Under the pieces are notes generated by a model. It was not told the origin of the DNA. It searched no databases and worked only from the letters and a program-made list of their open reading frames with translations. Shown here piece after piece: positions 39,262 through 49,088 of a stretch of DNA of 64,000 nt (positions are counted from its first letter, which is position 1; each line of letters starts with the position of its first letter). The translations under genes were made by a program, and so were the position numbers. Source of the stretch: Bacteroides intestinalis (GTDB taxonomy: Bacteria > Bacteroidota > Bacteroidia > Bacteroidales > Bacteroidaceae); contig NZ_CABJDN010000001.1 of NCBI RefSeq assembly GCF_902364365.1, positions 310,001 to 374,000 of the forward strand, in the 5' to 3' direction.

Positions 39262-42200
39262 ATGAATTTTGAAAGACTTGTTCAAAGGACAGCTGCTACT
39301 CTTTTAATGAGTATGATCTGCCTTATCTCTCTTGCACAGAGTCGTACTGTTTCAGGTGTTGTGCTCGATAGTCGGGGTGATCCTGTTATCGGTGCAAATA
39401 TCAGAGTACTAAGCGATGCTTCTATCGGTACGATTACAGACTTGGATGGGAAATTTTCTCTTTCCGTACCGGGTACAGCCAAACAATTGGAAATAAGCTT
39501 TATCGGAATGCAGACGCAAACAGTAGCTATTGTTGCGGGACAACCGGTTCATGTGACATTGGCAGAAGATGCCGAAATCTTGGATGAAGTCGTGGTGATC
39601 GGTTATCAGACGGTAAAGCGTAAGGATCTTACCGGATCGGTGGCTTCTGTTTCGGGCGAACAAATAGCAGCGATGCCTGTAGCCAATGCTGCCCAAGCTT
39701 TGCAAGGTAAGTTGGCAGGTGTAAATGTGACGACACAGGACGGACGTCCCGATGCTGCTGTCTCTATCCGTGTGCGTGGTGGTGGCTCTATCTCACAGAG
39801 TAATGATCCTTTGGTGCTGATTGACGGAGTCAGTGGCTCGTTGAGTGATATTCCGGGTGATCAGATAGAGTCGATTGATGTTCTGAAAGATGCCTCATCA
39901 ACTGCTATTTATGGTGCCCGTGGTGCTAACGGTGTAATTCTTGTGACAACAAAAGGTGCTAAAGAAGGTCGCGTAGTAGTCAGTTACAATGGTTATGCAA
40001 AGTTCAATACGCCGACGAAGTATATGGATGCACTCAATCCTTATGATTATCTGGCATATAGCTGGGCCAGTGCTGCTTCGGTTGGTGGTAATAGCTATAT
40101 GGAACCGTTGGAAAAGCTGTATGGAATAGGTCGTTATACGGATACCAATCCCGGTGGTATAGAAAGCTATCGAAATGTGAAGATGGATAATATCCAGAAA
40201 AAGATTTATGGAGATTCTTTCTCTCATAATCATGACCTCTCAGTTACGGGTGGTACTGAAAAGACTAAAGTTTTGTTTGGTGTTAACTATATGGACGAGG
40301 ATGGTATGAAACTTGCCTCTTATTACAGACGTGCCAATGTTTCATTGAAAGTGAACCAGAAAATAGCCAAGAACCTTGATTTGAGTTTGGATACCCGTTA
40401 TACCAATATTAAAAAGATGGGTGATGAAGGTATTACAAATGGTAGTGGTTCTGTACTGTCTTCCTCTTATCGTTTCCGTCCGATTGCAACAGAGGACATC
40501 TTAGGTGATCTGTCTGCAATGAATGAGGGCATGATTGAAAACTATGCCAAACAGAGTCAGTGGGACAGATACAATCCGGTAAACCGTATTAACGACAAAT
40601 ATGCACCGAATGCCCAGCAGTCATTACGTGGCATTCTCTCGCTGAACTGGGGAATTGTGAAAGGGCTGACTTACCATACAGATTTGTCACTTAGCCAGAC
40701 ATGGAACCAAAATAAAGAGTGGACGGGAGCTATCATAAATAACTATCTGGATGATAATACCGGTGAAGTTCTGTATGCGGGCAATGCTAACCTGGAAAAG
40801 AAAAATAGTTGGGGGCTCCGTTGGACAAATACCTTGAGTTATGATTTTACTTTTGGTAAGATACACCGGTTGAATATCCTGGTCGGTCACGAAGTTTCCG
40901 ATTCGGGAGGTGACGGAATGAAAGCATCGGGAACTTATTTCCCTGCGAACTTTACCAAAGAGAATGCATTTGCTATGATCAATCAATATGACAGTACTAA
41001 GGGAATAGGGGATTTTTCTTCAAGTGTTTCTACGCCAAGCCGTATCCTTTCTTTCTTTGGCCGTCTGAACTATAACCTTATGGAACGTTATCTGCTGACG
41101 GTTACATTCCGTGCGGATGGTTCTTCTAAATTTGCTCCCAGTAATCGTTGGGGATACTTTCCGGCAGCAGCTTTGGGATGGCGTATGTCTGAGGAAGCAT
41201 TTTTGAATGATGTGAACTGGTTGGATAACCTTAAACTCCGCGCTTCTTACGGTGAAGTAGGTAATGATGGCATAAACTCCAGCCTTTGGGCGCAAAATTG
41301 GGAAGCTACCAGTGATAAAAGATACCAAGGAGCTGTGAATGGAGCCTTCTTGCCTTCTTATTCACTTGCGGCAGATATGGCAAATAAGAATTTGAAATGG
41401 GAAACTACGGTTACCCGCAACATCGGTATTGACTTCGGTTTCTTCAATAGTCGCCTGACAGGTACGATTGATGCCTACTGGAATACTACCAAGGATTTGT
41501 TGATGAAAACGGCCATTCCAGGCATTACAGGTTTTACTACTACTTATGCCAATGTGGGTCAGACCAGTAACAAAGGTGTTGAAATCGCTCTTCAGGGTGT
41601 ACTTGTAAAAAACAGAGACTGGAACGTTACAGCCGGTTTTAATATCAACTTCAATCGTGGTAAGGTGGATAAATTGGCCGATAATGTTACCGGACTTTAT
41701 GGTACGGAATGGGCAAGTTCGTCTACTTTCCCGAAATCAGATTATGTTTTGAAAGAAGGTCGTCCTGTAGGTTTAGTACGTGGTTTGACTGCTGACGGAT
41801 TCTATACTACCGATGATTTTACCTATGAAAATGGTGTGTATACCCTGAAGAAAGGTGTTCCTGATGTTACTTCCGCTGTCTTTCCTAACTATCACTTGCA
41901 TAGTGGTATGAACGAACGTCCTGCGGGACAATTGGCTTACCCGGGTATGGCTAAGTTTAAGGATCTCAATGATGATGGTTTTATCAATGATGATGATGTG
42001 GATGTTATCGGTGATATGACACCCATTCATACCGGTGGTTTTAATATTAATGCTACTTACAAGAACTTTGACTTAGGTCTGTACTTTAATTGGAGCTATG
42101 GCAATGAAATTTATAATGTAAATAAGCTGGCAGCACTTTACGGCTATAAAGAAGGTGCCGTTTATGAGAATAAACTTTCCATTGTAAAAGACTGCTACAA

Positions 42201-42585
42201 GATTTATGATGTGGTGAATGGCGAGCTGGTAGCATTGACTACTCCGGAACAATTGAACGCTGCCAATGCTAATGCTAAGTTACCGTTGGCTTACAGTGAA
42301 AATGGTTATGTATCTACATTGGGTATTGAAGACGGTTCTTATCTGCGTCTGAATACACTGACTTTGGGATATACTTTACCGAAGAGTGTACTTCAAAAAG
42401 CCGGCATCAGTAATCTGCGTATTTATGGAAGTATCTATAATGTCTTTACGATTACAGGATATTCCGGCATTGACGCTGAAGTAAGTACGTCTACTTCAAC
42501 GAAAACTTATCCTCAATTAGGTATGGACTGGGGGACTTATCCGCGTGCCCGTTCATTCGTATTGGGTGTAAATCTTAGCTTCTAA
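39262..42585 (+). CDS. SusC-like TonB-dependent outer membrane transporter (PUL 2)
   Basis: 1107 residues. Signal peptide to about LAQS (residue 27), carboxypeptidase-D-like domain (about 30-105, VSGVVLDSRGDPVIGANIRV), TonB-box-like DEVVVIGYQT near 111-120, plug (about 120-245, with IRVRGGGSISQSNDPLVLIDGVSG and LKDASSTAIYGARGANGVILV), then a barrel ending in LGVNLSF. It should import oligosaccharides bound by the adjacent SusD. Divergent from the HTCS that presumably activates it. The cargo is inferred from GH43, GH3 and GH28 to be of pectic or xylose-containing type. Confidence 0.97.
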   Translation: MNFERLVQRTAATLLMSMICLISLAQSRTVSGVVLDSRGDPVIGANIRVLSDASIGTITDLDGKFSLSVPGTAKQLEISFIGMQTQTVAIVAGQPVHVTLAEDAEILDEVVVIGYQTVKRKDLTGSVASVSGEQIAAMPVANAAQALQGKLAGVNVTTQDGRPDAAVSIRVRGGGSISQSNDPLVLIDGVSGSLSDIPGDQIESIDVLKDASSTAIYGARGANGVILVTTKGAKEGRVVVSYNGYAKFNTPTKYMDALNPYDYLAYSWASAASVGGNSYMEPLEKLYGIGRYTDTNPGGIESYRNVKMDNIQKKIYGDSFSHNHDLSVTGGTEKTKVLFGVNYMDEDGMKLASYYRRANVSLKVNQKIAKNLDLSLDTRYTNIKKMGDEGITNGSGSVLSSSYRFRPIATEDILGDLSAMNEGMIENYAKQSQWDRYNPVNRINDKYAPNAQQSLRGILSLNWGIVKGLTYHTDLSLSQTWNQNKEWTGAIINNYLDDNTGEVLYAGNANLEKKNSWGLRWTNTLSYDFTFGKIHRLNILVGHEVSDSGGDGMKASGTYFPANFTKENAFAMINQYDSTKGIGDFSSSVSTPSRILSFFGRLNYNLMERYLLTVTFRADGSSKFAPSNRWGYFPAAALGWRMSEEAFLNDVNWLDNLKLRASYGEVGNDGINSSLWAQNWEATSDKRYQGAVNGAFLPSYSLAADMANKNLKWETTVTRNIGIDFGFFNSRLTGTIDAYWNTTKDLLMKTAIPGITGFTTTYANVGQTSNKGVEIALQGVLVKNRDWNVTAGFNINFNRGKVDKLADNVTGLYGTEWASSSTFPKSDYVLKEGRPVGLVRGLTADGFYTTDDFTYENGVYTLKKGVPDVTSAVFPNYHLHSGMNERPAGQLAYPGMAKFKDLNDDGFINDDDVDVIGDMTPIHTGGFNINATYKNFDLGLYFNWSYGNEIYNVNKLAALYGYKEGAVYENKLSIVKDCYKIYDVVNGELVALTTPEQLNAANANAKLPLAYSENGYVSTLGIEDGSYLRLNTLTLGYTLPKSVLQKAGISNLRIYGSIYNVFTITGYSGIDAEVSTSTSTKTYPQLGMDWGTYPRARSFVLGVNLSF

Positions 42586-42608
42586 CCGTTTAAATAAAAG
42601 ATGAAATT

Positions 42609-44633
42609 ATGAATAAGTATATAAAAATAGTATTTGCATCAGCCTGTTGTGTCTTGTTTGCACAATGTAGTGACTTTCTGGAAACTTCTTCTCCTTCTAA
42701 TACTGATGACGAGTTTGTAACTTCCAGTCCCGCAGAAACTCTTAAAACGTTGTCAAGAGCTTATGCACTCTATCGTGAATCGTGTAATGGTGCCTATGAC
42801 TGGAACGACCACTATCGTTCGGACATTGAATATTTTCCTGAAAATAACACCTCCAATAATGTCAATGCGAAGCTGGTCCCCGAGCAAATTCCTTGTGACC
42901 ACATGAAAGGTAGTTTCAATGCTTTATATAATGTGATCTCCTATGCTGCAAAGACTGCTGAACTGATTGCGGCTAAAACAGCCTATCAGGATGATATTGC
43001 TGCAGGCAGAACTTCTGACTGGACACATCTGAAAGGCGAGGCAGAGACATTGCGTGCATTGTGTTATTTCGATCTGATTAAGCATTGTGGTGATGTACCC
43101 TATGGTTATGAGAATAACTATGTGGATGATTACGGATTAACTTCACGTTTTGATATTTATGATGCGTTGATTGAGACACTGAAAACAGTGGAACCGTATA
43201 TGTATAAAGTAGGTGAGGGAGGGGTGAATGGTGAACGCATTACCCGGACATTTGCTAATGCATTGATTGGCAAGATGGCTCTTTATGCCGGAGGCTACCA
43301 AACTATCCGCACTGATATGCCCGAACTTTATGGAAGTGTGCGGTTCGAGACTCTCAGTACAGATACGAAACGTAAATGTGCCTATGCCCGTCGTTCCGAT
43401 TATAAAAACTATTATGCTATAGCTGAAGACTATTTACAGAAAGCTATTTCAACCAATGCCGGAACTACCAAGTTGGTTACTACGGATGAGCGTAGCTATG
43501 CAAATAACCCTTTCCAACGCCATTTTCAGTATGGAATGGATCTTTTGATGAGTCCTGAGGCCATCTTTGAGATTGGCTGTGTACAGAATCAGGCAACAAG
43601 CCGTATGTATTGCTATGACTTTGGCCGTGGCTCTAACGGTGGTAATAATACTGCTCCGAATAAAGTATTTGCCGGTATACGCATGGTACCGAGTTTTTAT
43701 TACGGTGGTTATGACAATGCCGATAAACGTCGTGATGTTAGTGCAGTGGTAACCGGACTGGATGGTAAAGGCAATGAGCTTGCATTTACTTTTAAAGCAG
43801 GTGCTAAAGTAGATGGAGGTATTTGCCTGAATAAGTGGGATATCTGTCGCCAGACTCCTTATTTTGTCGGCCCCCAGATGGGTGCAGGTTTCAATATACC
43901 GATTATGCGTGTGGCTGATGTTATTTTGATGCTGGCAGAGGTGAAAGCCGGATTGGGTGCAGATACAGAAGCTGTAAGTCTGGTTAACCAGATTCGTGAA
44001 AGAGCTTTTGGAAATTCTTCGCATAATATTTCAGGTTTATCCGGTGAAGCTTTGGAAGAGGCTATCTTAATGGAACGGAAATTTGAACTTTTTGGTGAAG
44101 GGCATACGAGTTACGATTTGGTGCGGAGTGGAAAGTTTTCACAAAAGGCTATGGAAGTACGTAATGAGATGGCGACTCTTGCCGAAAATCTGAAGACTAA
44201 AGGTTATCATGAGTTTGAGAATGGTAATGTATTGCCTGCTTATATTTGGACAAAGCAAGTTGCAGGAGCCAAATTGACTTATGACTGTACGGATGAAAAC
44301 GATCCGGTACTTTTTCCGGGATGGCGTGGTGTACTGGATTTCTCTCAGTTGGGATTATCAGTTAATGGATCGAACCATAATACAGCTATTAGAGGTTTGT
44401 TTGAATATATTGCTCCGGGTAGTGAAACAGCGATTGAGTTAGAAAAAGAGGGATATGTAAAAACAGACTGGGGAAGTACTCTTGCCGCAAATATTGATAT
44501 TTATTTGAGTAATATCCTTCCGGGCATTACTTCAGAAGAGAGTGTTCCTTGCTATTATTGGGCCATTCCATACGAAACGATCAGTCAATCTAAAGGTAAA
44601 GTGACTAATGGCTACGGATTACCACAACAATAA
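42609..44633 (+). CDS. SusD/RagB-like surface glycan-binding lipoprotein (PUL 2)
   Basis: 674 residues, longer than most SusD proteins. Lipoprotein signal with Cys20 (CVLFAQC), followed by SDFLETSSPSNTDDEF. The SusD core shows in LKGEAETLRALCYFDLIKHCGDVPYGYENNYVDDYGLTSR (about 140-180) and in the late helices MRVADVILMLAEVKAGLGADTEAVSLVNQIRERAFG. ILMERKFELFGEGHTSYDLVRSGKF is the standard RagB-type C-terminal block. It lies 23 bases after SusC and should hold the polysaccharide at the cell surface. A terminator follows directly, so the downstream GH3 is expressed separately. Confidence 0.96.
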   Translation: MNKYIKIVFASACCVLFAQCSDFLETSSPSNTDDEFVTSSPAETLKTLSRAYALYRESCNGAYDWNDHYRSDIEYFPENNTSNNVNAKLVPEQIPCDHMKGSFNALYNVISYAAKTAELIAAKTAYQDDIAAGRTSDWTHLKGEAETLRALCYFDLIKHCGDVPYGYENNYVDDYGLTSRFDIYDALIETLKTVEPYMYKVGEGGVNGERITRTFANALIGKMALYAGGYQTIRTDMPELYGSVRFETLSTDTKRKCAYARRSDYKNYYAIAEDYLQKAISTNAGTTKLVTTDERSYANNPFQRHFQYGMDLLMSPEAIFEIGCVQNQATSRMYCYDFGRGSNGGNNTAPNKVFAGIRMVPSFYYGGYDNADKRRDVSAVVTGLDGKGNELAFTFKAGAKVDGGICLNKWDICRQTPYFVGPQMGAGFNIPIMRVADVILMLAEVKAGLGADTEAVSLVNQIRERAFGNSSHNISGLSGEALEEAILMERKFELFGEGHTSYDLVRSGKFSQKAMEVRNEMATLAENLKTKGYHEFENGNVLPAYIWTKQVAGAKLTYDCTDENDPVLFPGWRGVLDFSQLGLSVNGSNHNTAIRGLFEYIAPGSETAIELEKEGYVKTDWGSTLAANIDIYLSNILPGITSEESVPCYYWAIPYETISQSKGKVTNGYGLPQQ

Positions 44634-44659
44634 TAGGTATTCAGTATAACACTTTGAAA

Positions 44660-44708
44660 AAAAACTGCAGGATTTCATTTCTATTGGATTTAAAATCTTG
44701 CAGTTTTT
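44660..44708 (+). terminator. Terminator between PUL 2 susD and GH3
   Basis: AAAAACTGCAGGAT (44660-44673) and ATCTTGCAGTTTTT (44695-44708) pair at 13 of 14 positions and end in a T-run, 26 bases after the SusD stop. Confidence 0.65.
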
Positions 44709-44740
44709 GTCGTACCATTTCATTCGATATATTATTTTTG
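44706..44740 (+). promoter_or_regulatory. Candidate promoter of the GH3 gene
   Basis: TTTG at 44706-44709 and TATTTTTG at 44733-44740 are separated by 23 bases, slightly more than usual. The TTTG lies inside the last arm of the preceding terminator. The leader to the ATG at 44759 is short. Confidence 0.45.
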
Positions 44741-44758
44741 TAAAACAATAAAGAAAGT

Positions 44759-47350
44759 ATGATGAAACGAAAATTCTTTTATTTGTTACCTCTTCTGCTA
44801 CTATCTGGTTGTGGACAAGTATCTTACAAAAACACCTCATTGTCTCCTGAAGAACGTGCAGACCTGTTGGTGAAAGAACTGACACTGGAAGAAAAGGTAC
44901 AACTCATGATGGATGGTTCCCGTCCCGTGGAACGATTGGGTATAAAACCGTATAATTGGTGGAATGAGGCACTGCATGGGGTTGCTCGTGCAGGGTTAGC
45001 TACTGTTTTTCCTCAGCCTATAGGTATGGGCGCATCATTTAGTCCCGAAACGGTATATGATGTATTCACTGCCGTGTCTGATGAGGCGCGTGCCAAGAAT
45101 ACTTATTATTCTTCTAAAGACAGCCGTGAGCGTTATCAGGGATTAACCATGTGGACGCCTACGGTCAATATTTATCGTGACCCGCGTTGGGGGAGAGGTA
45201 TCGAAACCTATGGCGAAGACCCTTATCTTACAAGCCGGATGGGAGTAATGGTAGTAAAAGGGTTACAGGGCTCTGCAGACGGAAACTATGATAAGTTGCA
45301 TGCTTGTGCCAAGCACTTTGCCGTACACTCCGGTCCCGAATGGAACCGCCATTCTTTTAATGCAGAGAATATCAAACCTCGCGATTTGTATGAAACATAT
45401 TTGCCGCCTTTCGAAGCCTTAGTGAAAGAGGGAGAAGTAAAAGAAGTGATGTGCGCTTACAACCGTTTTGAAGGTGAACCTTGTTGTGGCAGCAACCGCT
45501 TGTTAATGCAAATCTTACGCGATGAATGGGGGTTTGATGGTATAGTTGTATCCGATTGTGGTGCCATTGCAGATTTTTATAATGACCGTGGACACCACAC
45601 GCATCCGGACGCTGAGTCTGCTTCTGCCGCAGCTGTAGTGAGTGGTACTGATTTGGAATGTGGTTCCAGCTATAAAGCTTTGGTGGAAAGTGTAAAAAAA
45701 GGGTTGATCTCTGAGGAAAAAGTAAATACTTCCGTGAAACGTTTGTTGAAAGCCCGTTTCGAGCTGGGAGAAATGGATGATTTGGAAAAAGTATCCTGGG
45801 CAAAAATACCTTTCTCTGTAGTCGCTTCTGCTGCCCATGATTCATTGGCATTGAAAATAGCCCGTAAATCCATGACGTTACTGATGAATAAGGATAACTT
45901 CTTGCCGTTGAAGCGTGGAGGACTGACAGTAGCTGTTATGGGACCCAATGCCAATGATTCTGTCATGCAATGGGGAAATTACAATGGAATGCCGCCGCAT
46001 ACCGTAACTATTCTGGATGGAGTACGGAATTTGCTCGGCGCTGATGATAAACTGATTTATGAACAAGGTTGCCCGTGGGTAGAAAGAACCTTGATTCATA
46101 GTGCATTCAGCCAATGCAAGTCGGCGGATGGTCCTGGTTTCACTGCCCGTTACTGGAATAATCTGACGCGTGAAGGTAGTCCTGTGACTACTACTCAGGT
46201 CACCACTCCTTTCCGTTTCTGCACTTCGGGTGCCACGGTTTTCGCTCCAGGAGTAAATCTGACGGACTTCTCTGCTACTTATAATAGTGTATTTACTCCT
46301 GTACAATCCGGAGAAATCGTACTTGAAGTATACTGTTACGGAAACGGGCGTCTTCGTGTAAATGGAGAAGAAGTGAAAGGTTTCTCTAATAAGCATGGTG
46401 CCCGTAAAACAACCCATGCCATGAAAGTTCAGGCCGGTCAATCCTATGATATAGAACTCGATTTTGAATATCTTAGAAGTGATGCTCAGCTAAACTTCGA
46501 TCTTGGTTTCAAGAGAGAAGTCGATATTCAGAAATCCGTTGAGCAAGTGAAGGAGGCAGATATCGTTATTTTTGCGAGTGGCATATCTCCCAGTCTTGAA
46601 GGAGAAGAAATGGGAGTCAACCTGCCTGGCTTTAAGAAAGGTGACCGTACGGATATTGAACTTCCGGCAGTTCAGCGTGAACTGATTGATGCTTTGCACC
46701 GTGCCGGCAAAAAGATTGTCTTGGTTAACTGCTCCGGATCTCCTATCGGATTGGAACCTGAGACTAAGAAATGTGAAGCCATTTTGCAGGCTTGGTATCC
46801 GGGACAACAAGGTGGAACAGCAGTTGCCGAAGTGCTGTTTGGTGATTATAATCCGGCGGGTAGATTACCGGTAACATTCTATCGAAATGTATCTCAGCTT
46901 CCTGATTTCGAAGATTATAATATGGTCGGGAGGACTTATAGATACATGCAGGATACCCCGCTGTTCCCATTCGGATATGGGTTGAGTTACACTACTTTCA
47001 GTTATGGTAAGGTTATTCTTGATAAGAACGAGGTTACTGCCGGACAAATTTTGAAGTTAACTGTTCCGGTCACAAATACGGGAAAATGTGACGGTGAAGA
47101 AGTCGTTCAGGTTTATCTCAAAAAACAAGGTGATGCGGAAGGTCCTGTAAAAACACTACGTGCTTTCAAACGTGTATTTATCCCAGCCGGACAGACTGCT
47201 AACATAGAGTTCGATTTGAAAGATAAGGAACTGGAGTGGTGGGATGAACAAACCAATACGGTGAGAGTTTGTTCAGGAACTTATGATATTATGGTAGGTG
47301 GCAGTTCAGAGGATGAATCTTTGCAACGAACTTTAGTTACCATAAAATAG
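44759..47350 (+). CDS. GH3 glycosidase with inserted PA14 domain (beta-xylosidase/beta-glucosidase type), lipoprotein
   Basis: 863 residues. Lipoprotein signal with Cys18 (LLLLSGC). The GH3 TIM barrel (about 40-330) has WWNEALHGVARAG, WTPTVNIYRDPRWGRGIETYGEDP, KHFAVHSGPEWNRH and the nucleophile Asp266 in IVVSDCGAI. The alpha/beta sandwich domain is split by a PA14 domain (about 455-580, GPGFTARYWNN to LNFDLGF), and a fibronectin-III-like end closes the protein (about 750-860). The 'EALHGVA' and 'NIYRDPRWGRG' blocks are typical of the GH3 branch holding beta-xylosidases/alpha-arabinofuranosidases, though beta-glucosidase activity cannot be excluded. It should trim imported or surface oligosaccharides. 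It has its own promoter and terminator rather than following susD. Confidence 0.94.
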   Translation: MMKRKFFYLLPLLLLSGCGQVSYKNTSLSPEERADLLVKELTLEEKVQLMMDGSRPVERLGIKPYNWWNEALHGVARAGLATVFPQPIGMGASFSPETVYDVFTAVSDEARAKNTYYSSKDSRERYQGLTMWTPTVNIYRDPRWGRGIETYGEDPYLTSRMGVMVVKGLQGSADGNYDKLHACAKHFAVHSGPEWNRHSFNAENIKPRDLYETYLPPFEALVKEGEVKEVMCAYNRFEGEPCCGSNRLLMQILRDEWGFDGIVVSDCGAIADFYNDRGHHTHPDAESASAAAVVSGTDLECGSSYKALVESVKKGLISEEKVNTSVKRLLKARFELGEMDDLEKVSWAKIPFSVVASAAHDSLALKIARKSMTLLMNKDNFLPLKRGGLTVAVMGPNANDSVMQWGNYNGMPPHTVTILDGVRNLLGADDKLIYEQGCPWVERTLIHSAFSQCKSADGPGFTARYWNNLTREGSPVTTTQVTTPFRFCTSGATVFAPGVNLTDFSATYNSVFTPVQSGEIVLEVYCYGNGRLRVNGEEVKGFSNKHGARKTTHAMKVQAGQSYDIELDFEYLRSDAQLNFDLGFKREVDIQKSVEQVKEADIVIFASGISPSLEGEEMGVNLPGFKKGDRTDIELPAVQRELIDALHRAGKKIVLVNCSGSPIGLEPETKKCEAILQAWYPGQQGGTAVAEVLFGDYNPAGRLPVTFYRNVSQLPDFEDYNMVGRTYRYMQDTPLFPFGYGLSYTTFSYGKVILDKNEVTAGQILKLTVPVTNTGKCDGEEVVQVYLKKQGDAEGPVKTLRAFKRVFIPAGQTANIEFDLKDKELEWWDEQTNTVRVCSGTYDIMVGGSSEDESLQRTLVTIK

Positions 47351-47366
47351 TAATAAAGAGTACTTT

Positions 47367-47403
47367 CAGATTACGCGGGTCACTTAAAGACCCGCGTAAT
47401 CTG
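47367..47403. terminator. Bidirectional terminator between GH3 and GH28
   Basis: CAGATTACGCGGGTC and GACCCGCGTAATCTG form a perfect 15-pair stem with a seven-base loop, between the converging GH3 and GH28 genes. Confidence 0.85.
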
Positions 47404-47421
47404 TATATCATCTGTTGGAAG

Positions 47422-48900
47422 TTATTTTCTCATGATCTGTGTGGAGTCGCAATGAATGATATTCACATTCTCCACATCCTTCTCTATATTTACTACCGGC
47501 TGATTGGCAATCGGCTTCTTTGAATGTACATCATTCAGAAATATGCCATTGCATTGTCTGAAGTCGAATGATGGTCCCTCGTCCACTGTAAAGCTGACGT
47601 TGTTAAATCGTATATCTGTTGCTGTTTCTGCTTTAAATCCTTGTTCGGCCACCATATTCATATTGGAAAAGGAAAGTTCGGACACAGGCATCTCTTCAAT
47701 TCCTTTTATATATCCGATTCGTTTTATATCATTTCCTGTGACATTACTCAAATGAATATTGCGGAAGATAGGTGTACGTTCACTTACAGGCTCCACTTTC
47801 GATAAACGGTCATAAAATAAGTCGAAGATAAAGGCATCTCCCTGGATATTCTTCATTACAATATTATCTACCCGGATATCTTCTACTACACCACCGCGAC
47901 CACGGGATGCTTTTAACCGGATACCGGCATTAGTCCCGTCGAATACACAATTGGATATTGCCACTCTTTTTACTCCACCTGACATTTCACTACCGATGAC
48001 TACTCCACCATGCCCGGAAAGCATAATGCAGTTGGTGATTGTAATGTTCTCACAGGCTTTTCCATATTTACGTCCATCAGCATCACGTCCGGATTTGATG
48101 GTGATACAATCGTCCCCAACGCTGATAAAGCAATCGGAGATGCGTACATTCCGACAAGAACTCGGATTGATACCATCCGTATTGGGGCCTTTGGGATCGC
48201 TTGACGGATTATTGATAGTAACCCCGTGTATTGTAACGTTATCACAAAATGCCGGATTGATAGTCCAGAAAGGAGAGTTTATAATCTTTACATTCTCGAT
48301 AAGGATGTTGGTACATTCGTAGAACTGGATAAAGGGCGGGCGGAACATACGGCGTTCCAATGAGGGTTTGTAATAGTCGGATATTTCCAGATATTTATTA
48401 GCGTCCACCCACATCTGCTGCAGTTTATCCAAGGCAGGGAGTTTGCCACCGTTTTCTTTTATCACTTTCCGGGTATCAAATTCCCACAGCCACCATTTTA
48501 ATCCATTTCCATCCAGTGTACCGCGTCCGGAAATGGTTACGTTATCTGCTGAGTGTGCATAAATCAGTGGTGATAAACTTTTCATCACAGTGCCTTCCCA
48601 ACGTAAGGTGACGAAGGGCAGATAATCCTCAAACTTGTCGGAGAAACGTAAAATGGCACCCGATTCCAAGTACAACGTTATGTTACTTTTCATGTGAATG
48701 GTAGCAGTCAGGTAAGTTCCGGCAGGAAAATAAATAGTTCCGCCACCTTCTGAAGCTGCTTTTTCAATGGTTCGGTTGATTAGTTCCGTACAGGATTTGA
48801 TACCTTTGGTATCTGCTCCCAACTGTTTCATGTCGAATGTGCGGGACATGGCTACCACAGCCACCATTATTCCCACAATAAAAATAGATAAACGTTTCAT
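47422..48900 (-). CDS. GH28 polygalacturonase-family glycosidase
   Basis: 492 residues from the ATG at 48898-48900, where a signal peptide begins (MKRLSIFIVGIMVAVVAMS). It is a right-handed beta-helix of the pectinase type: PAGTYLTATIHMKSNITLYLESGA near 60-82, then the GH28 catalytic set N-T-D at 240-242, D-D at 263-264 (SVGDDCITIKSG), GHG with His297 and R-L-K at 328-330. It should hydrolyse alpha-1,4 galacturonic acid links, either endo or exo; rhamnogalacturonan or xylogalacturonan activity is also known in the family. It is transcribed convergently to GH3 from its own promoter, but its place next to PUL 2 suggests shared use. Confidence 0.95.
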   Translation of the reverse strand: MKRLSIFIVGIMVAVVAMSRTFDMKQLGADTKGIKSCTELINRTIEKAASEGGGTIYFPAGTYLTATIHMKSNITLYLESGAILRFSDKFEDYLPFVTLRWEGTVMKSLSPLIYAHSADNVTISGRGTLDGNGLKWWLWEFDTRKVIKENGGKLPALDKLQQMWVDANKYLEISDYYKPSLERRMFRPPFIQFYECTNILIENVKIINSPFWTINPAFCDNVTIHGVTINNPSSDPKGPNTDGINPSSCRNVRISDCFISVGDDCITIKSGRDADGRKYGKACENITITNCIMLSGHGGVVIGSEMSGGVKRVAISNCVFDGTNAGIRLKASRGRGGVVEDIRVDNIVMKNIQGDAFIFDLFYDRLSKVEPVSERTPIFRNIHLSNVTGNDIKRIGYIKGIEEMPVSELSFSNMNMVAEQGFKAETATDIRFNNVSFTVDEGPSFDFRQCNGIFLNDVHSKKPIANQPVVNIEKDVENVNIIHCDSTQIMRK

Positions 48901-48946
48901 GGTTTGTCTTATGTTTTTTGATAGTGATAAAATTAAAATACGTGGA

Positions 48947-48954
48947 CAAAAGTA
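48947..48954 (-). promoter_or_regulatory. Candidate -7 box of the GH28 gene
   Basis: The minus strand reads TACTTTTG, a full TAnnTTTG match 47 bases before the GH28 start. Confidence 0.45.
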
Positions 48955-49036
48955 CGGAATCATACAGTGCTGAGGGGGGAATATTTGTGTAATAAGGAGT
49001 ATTTATAGATCGGAATCAACTTTCCTTCTTTCCTTT

Positions 49037-49067
49037 TTTGCTTAATTAATAGTTTGTGTTATATTTG
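49037..49067 (+). promoter_or_regulatory. Promoter of the PUL 3 ECF sigma gene
   Basis: TTTG (49037-49040), exactly 19 bases, then TATATTTG (49060-49067): a full match to the Bacteroides housekeeping promoter. Transcription should start near 49074, leaving about 15 bases before the ATG at 49089. The sigma gene is therefore probably always on at a basal level. Confidence 0.75.
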
Positions 49068-49088
49068 CTCCCAACTAACGCAGCGGTC

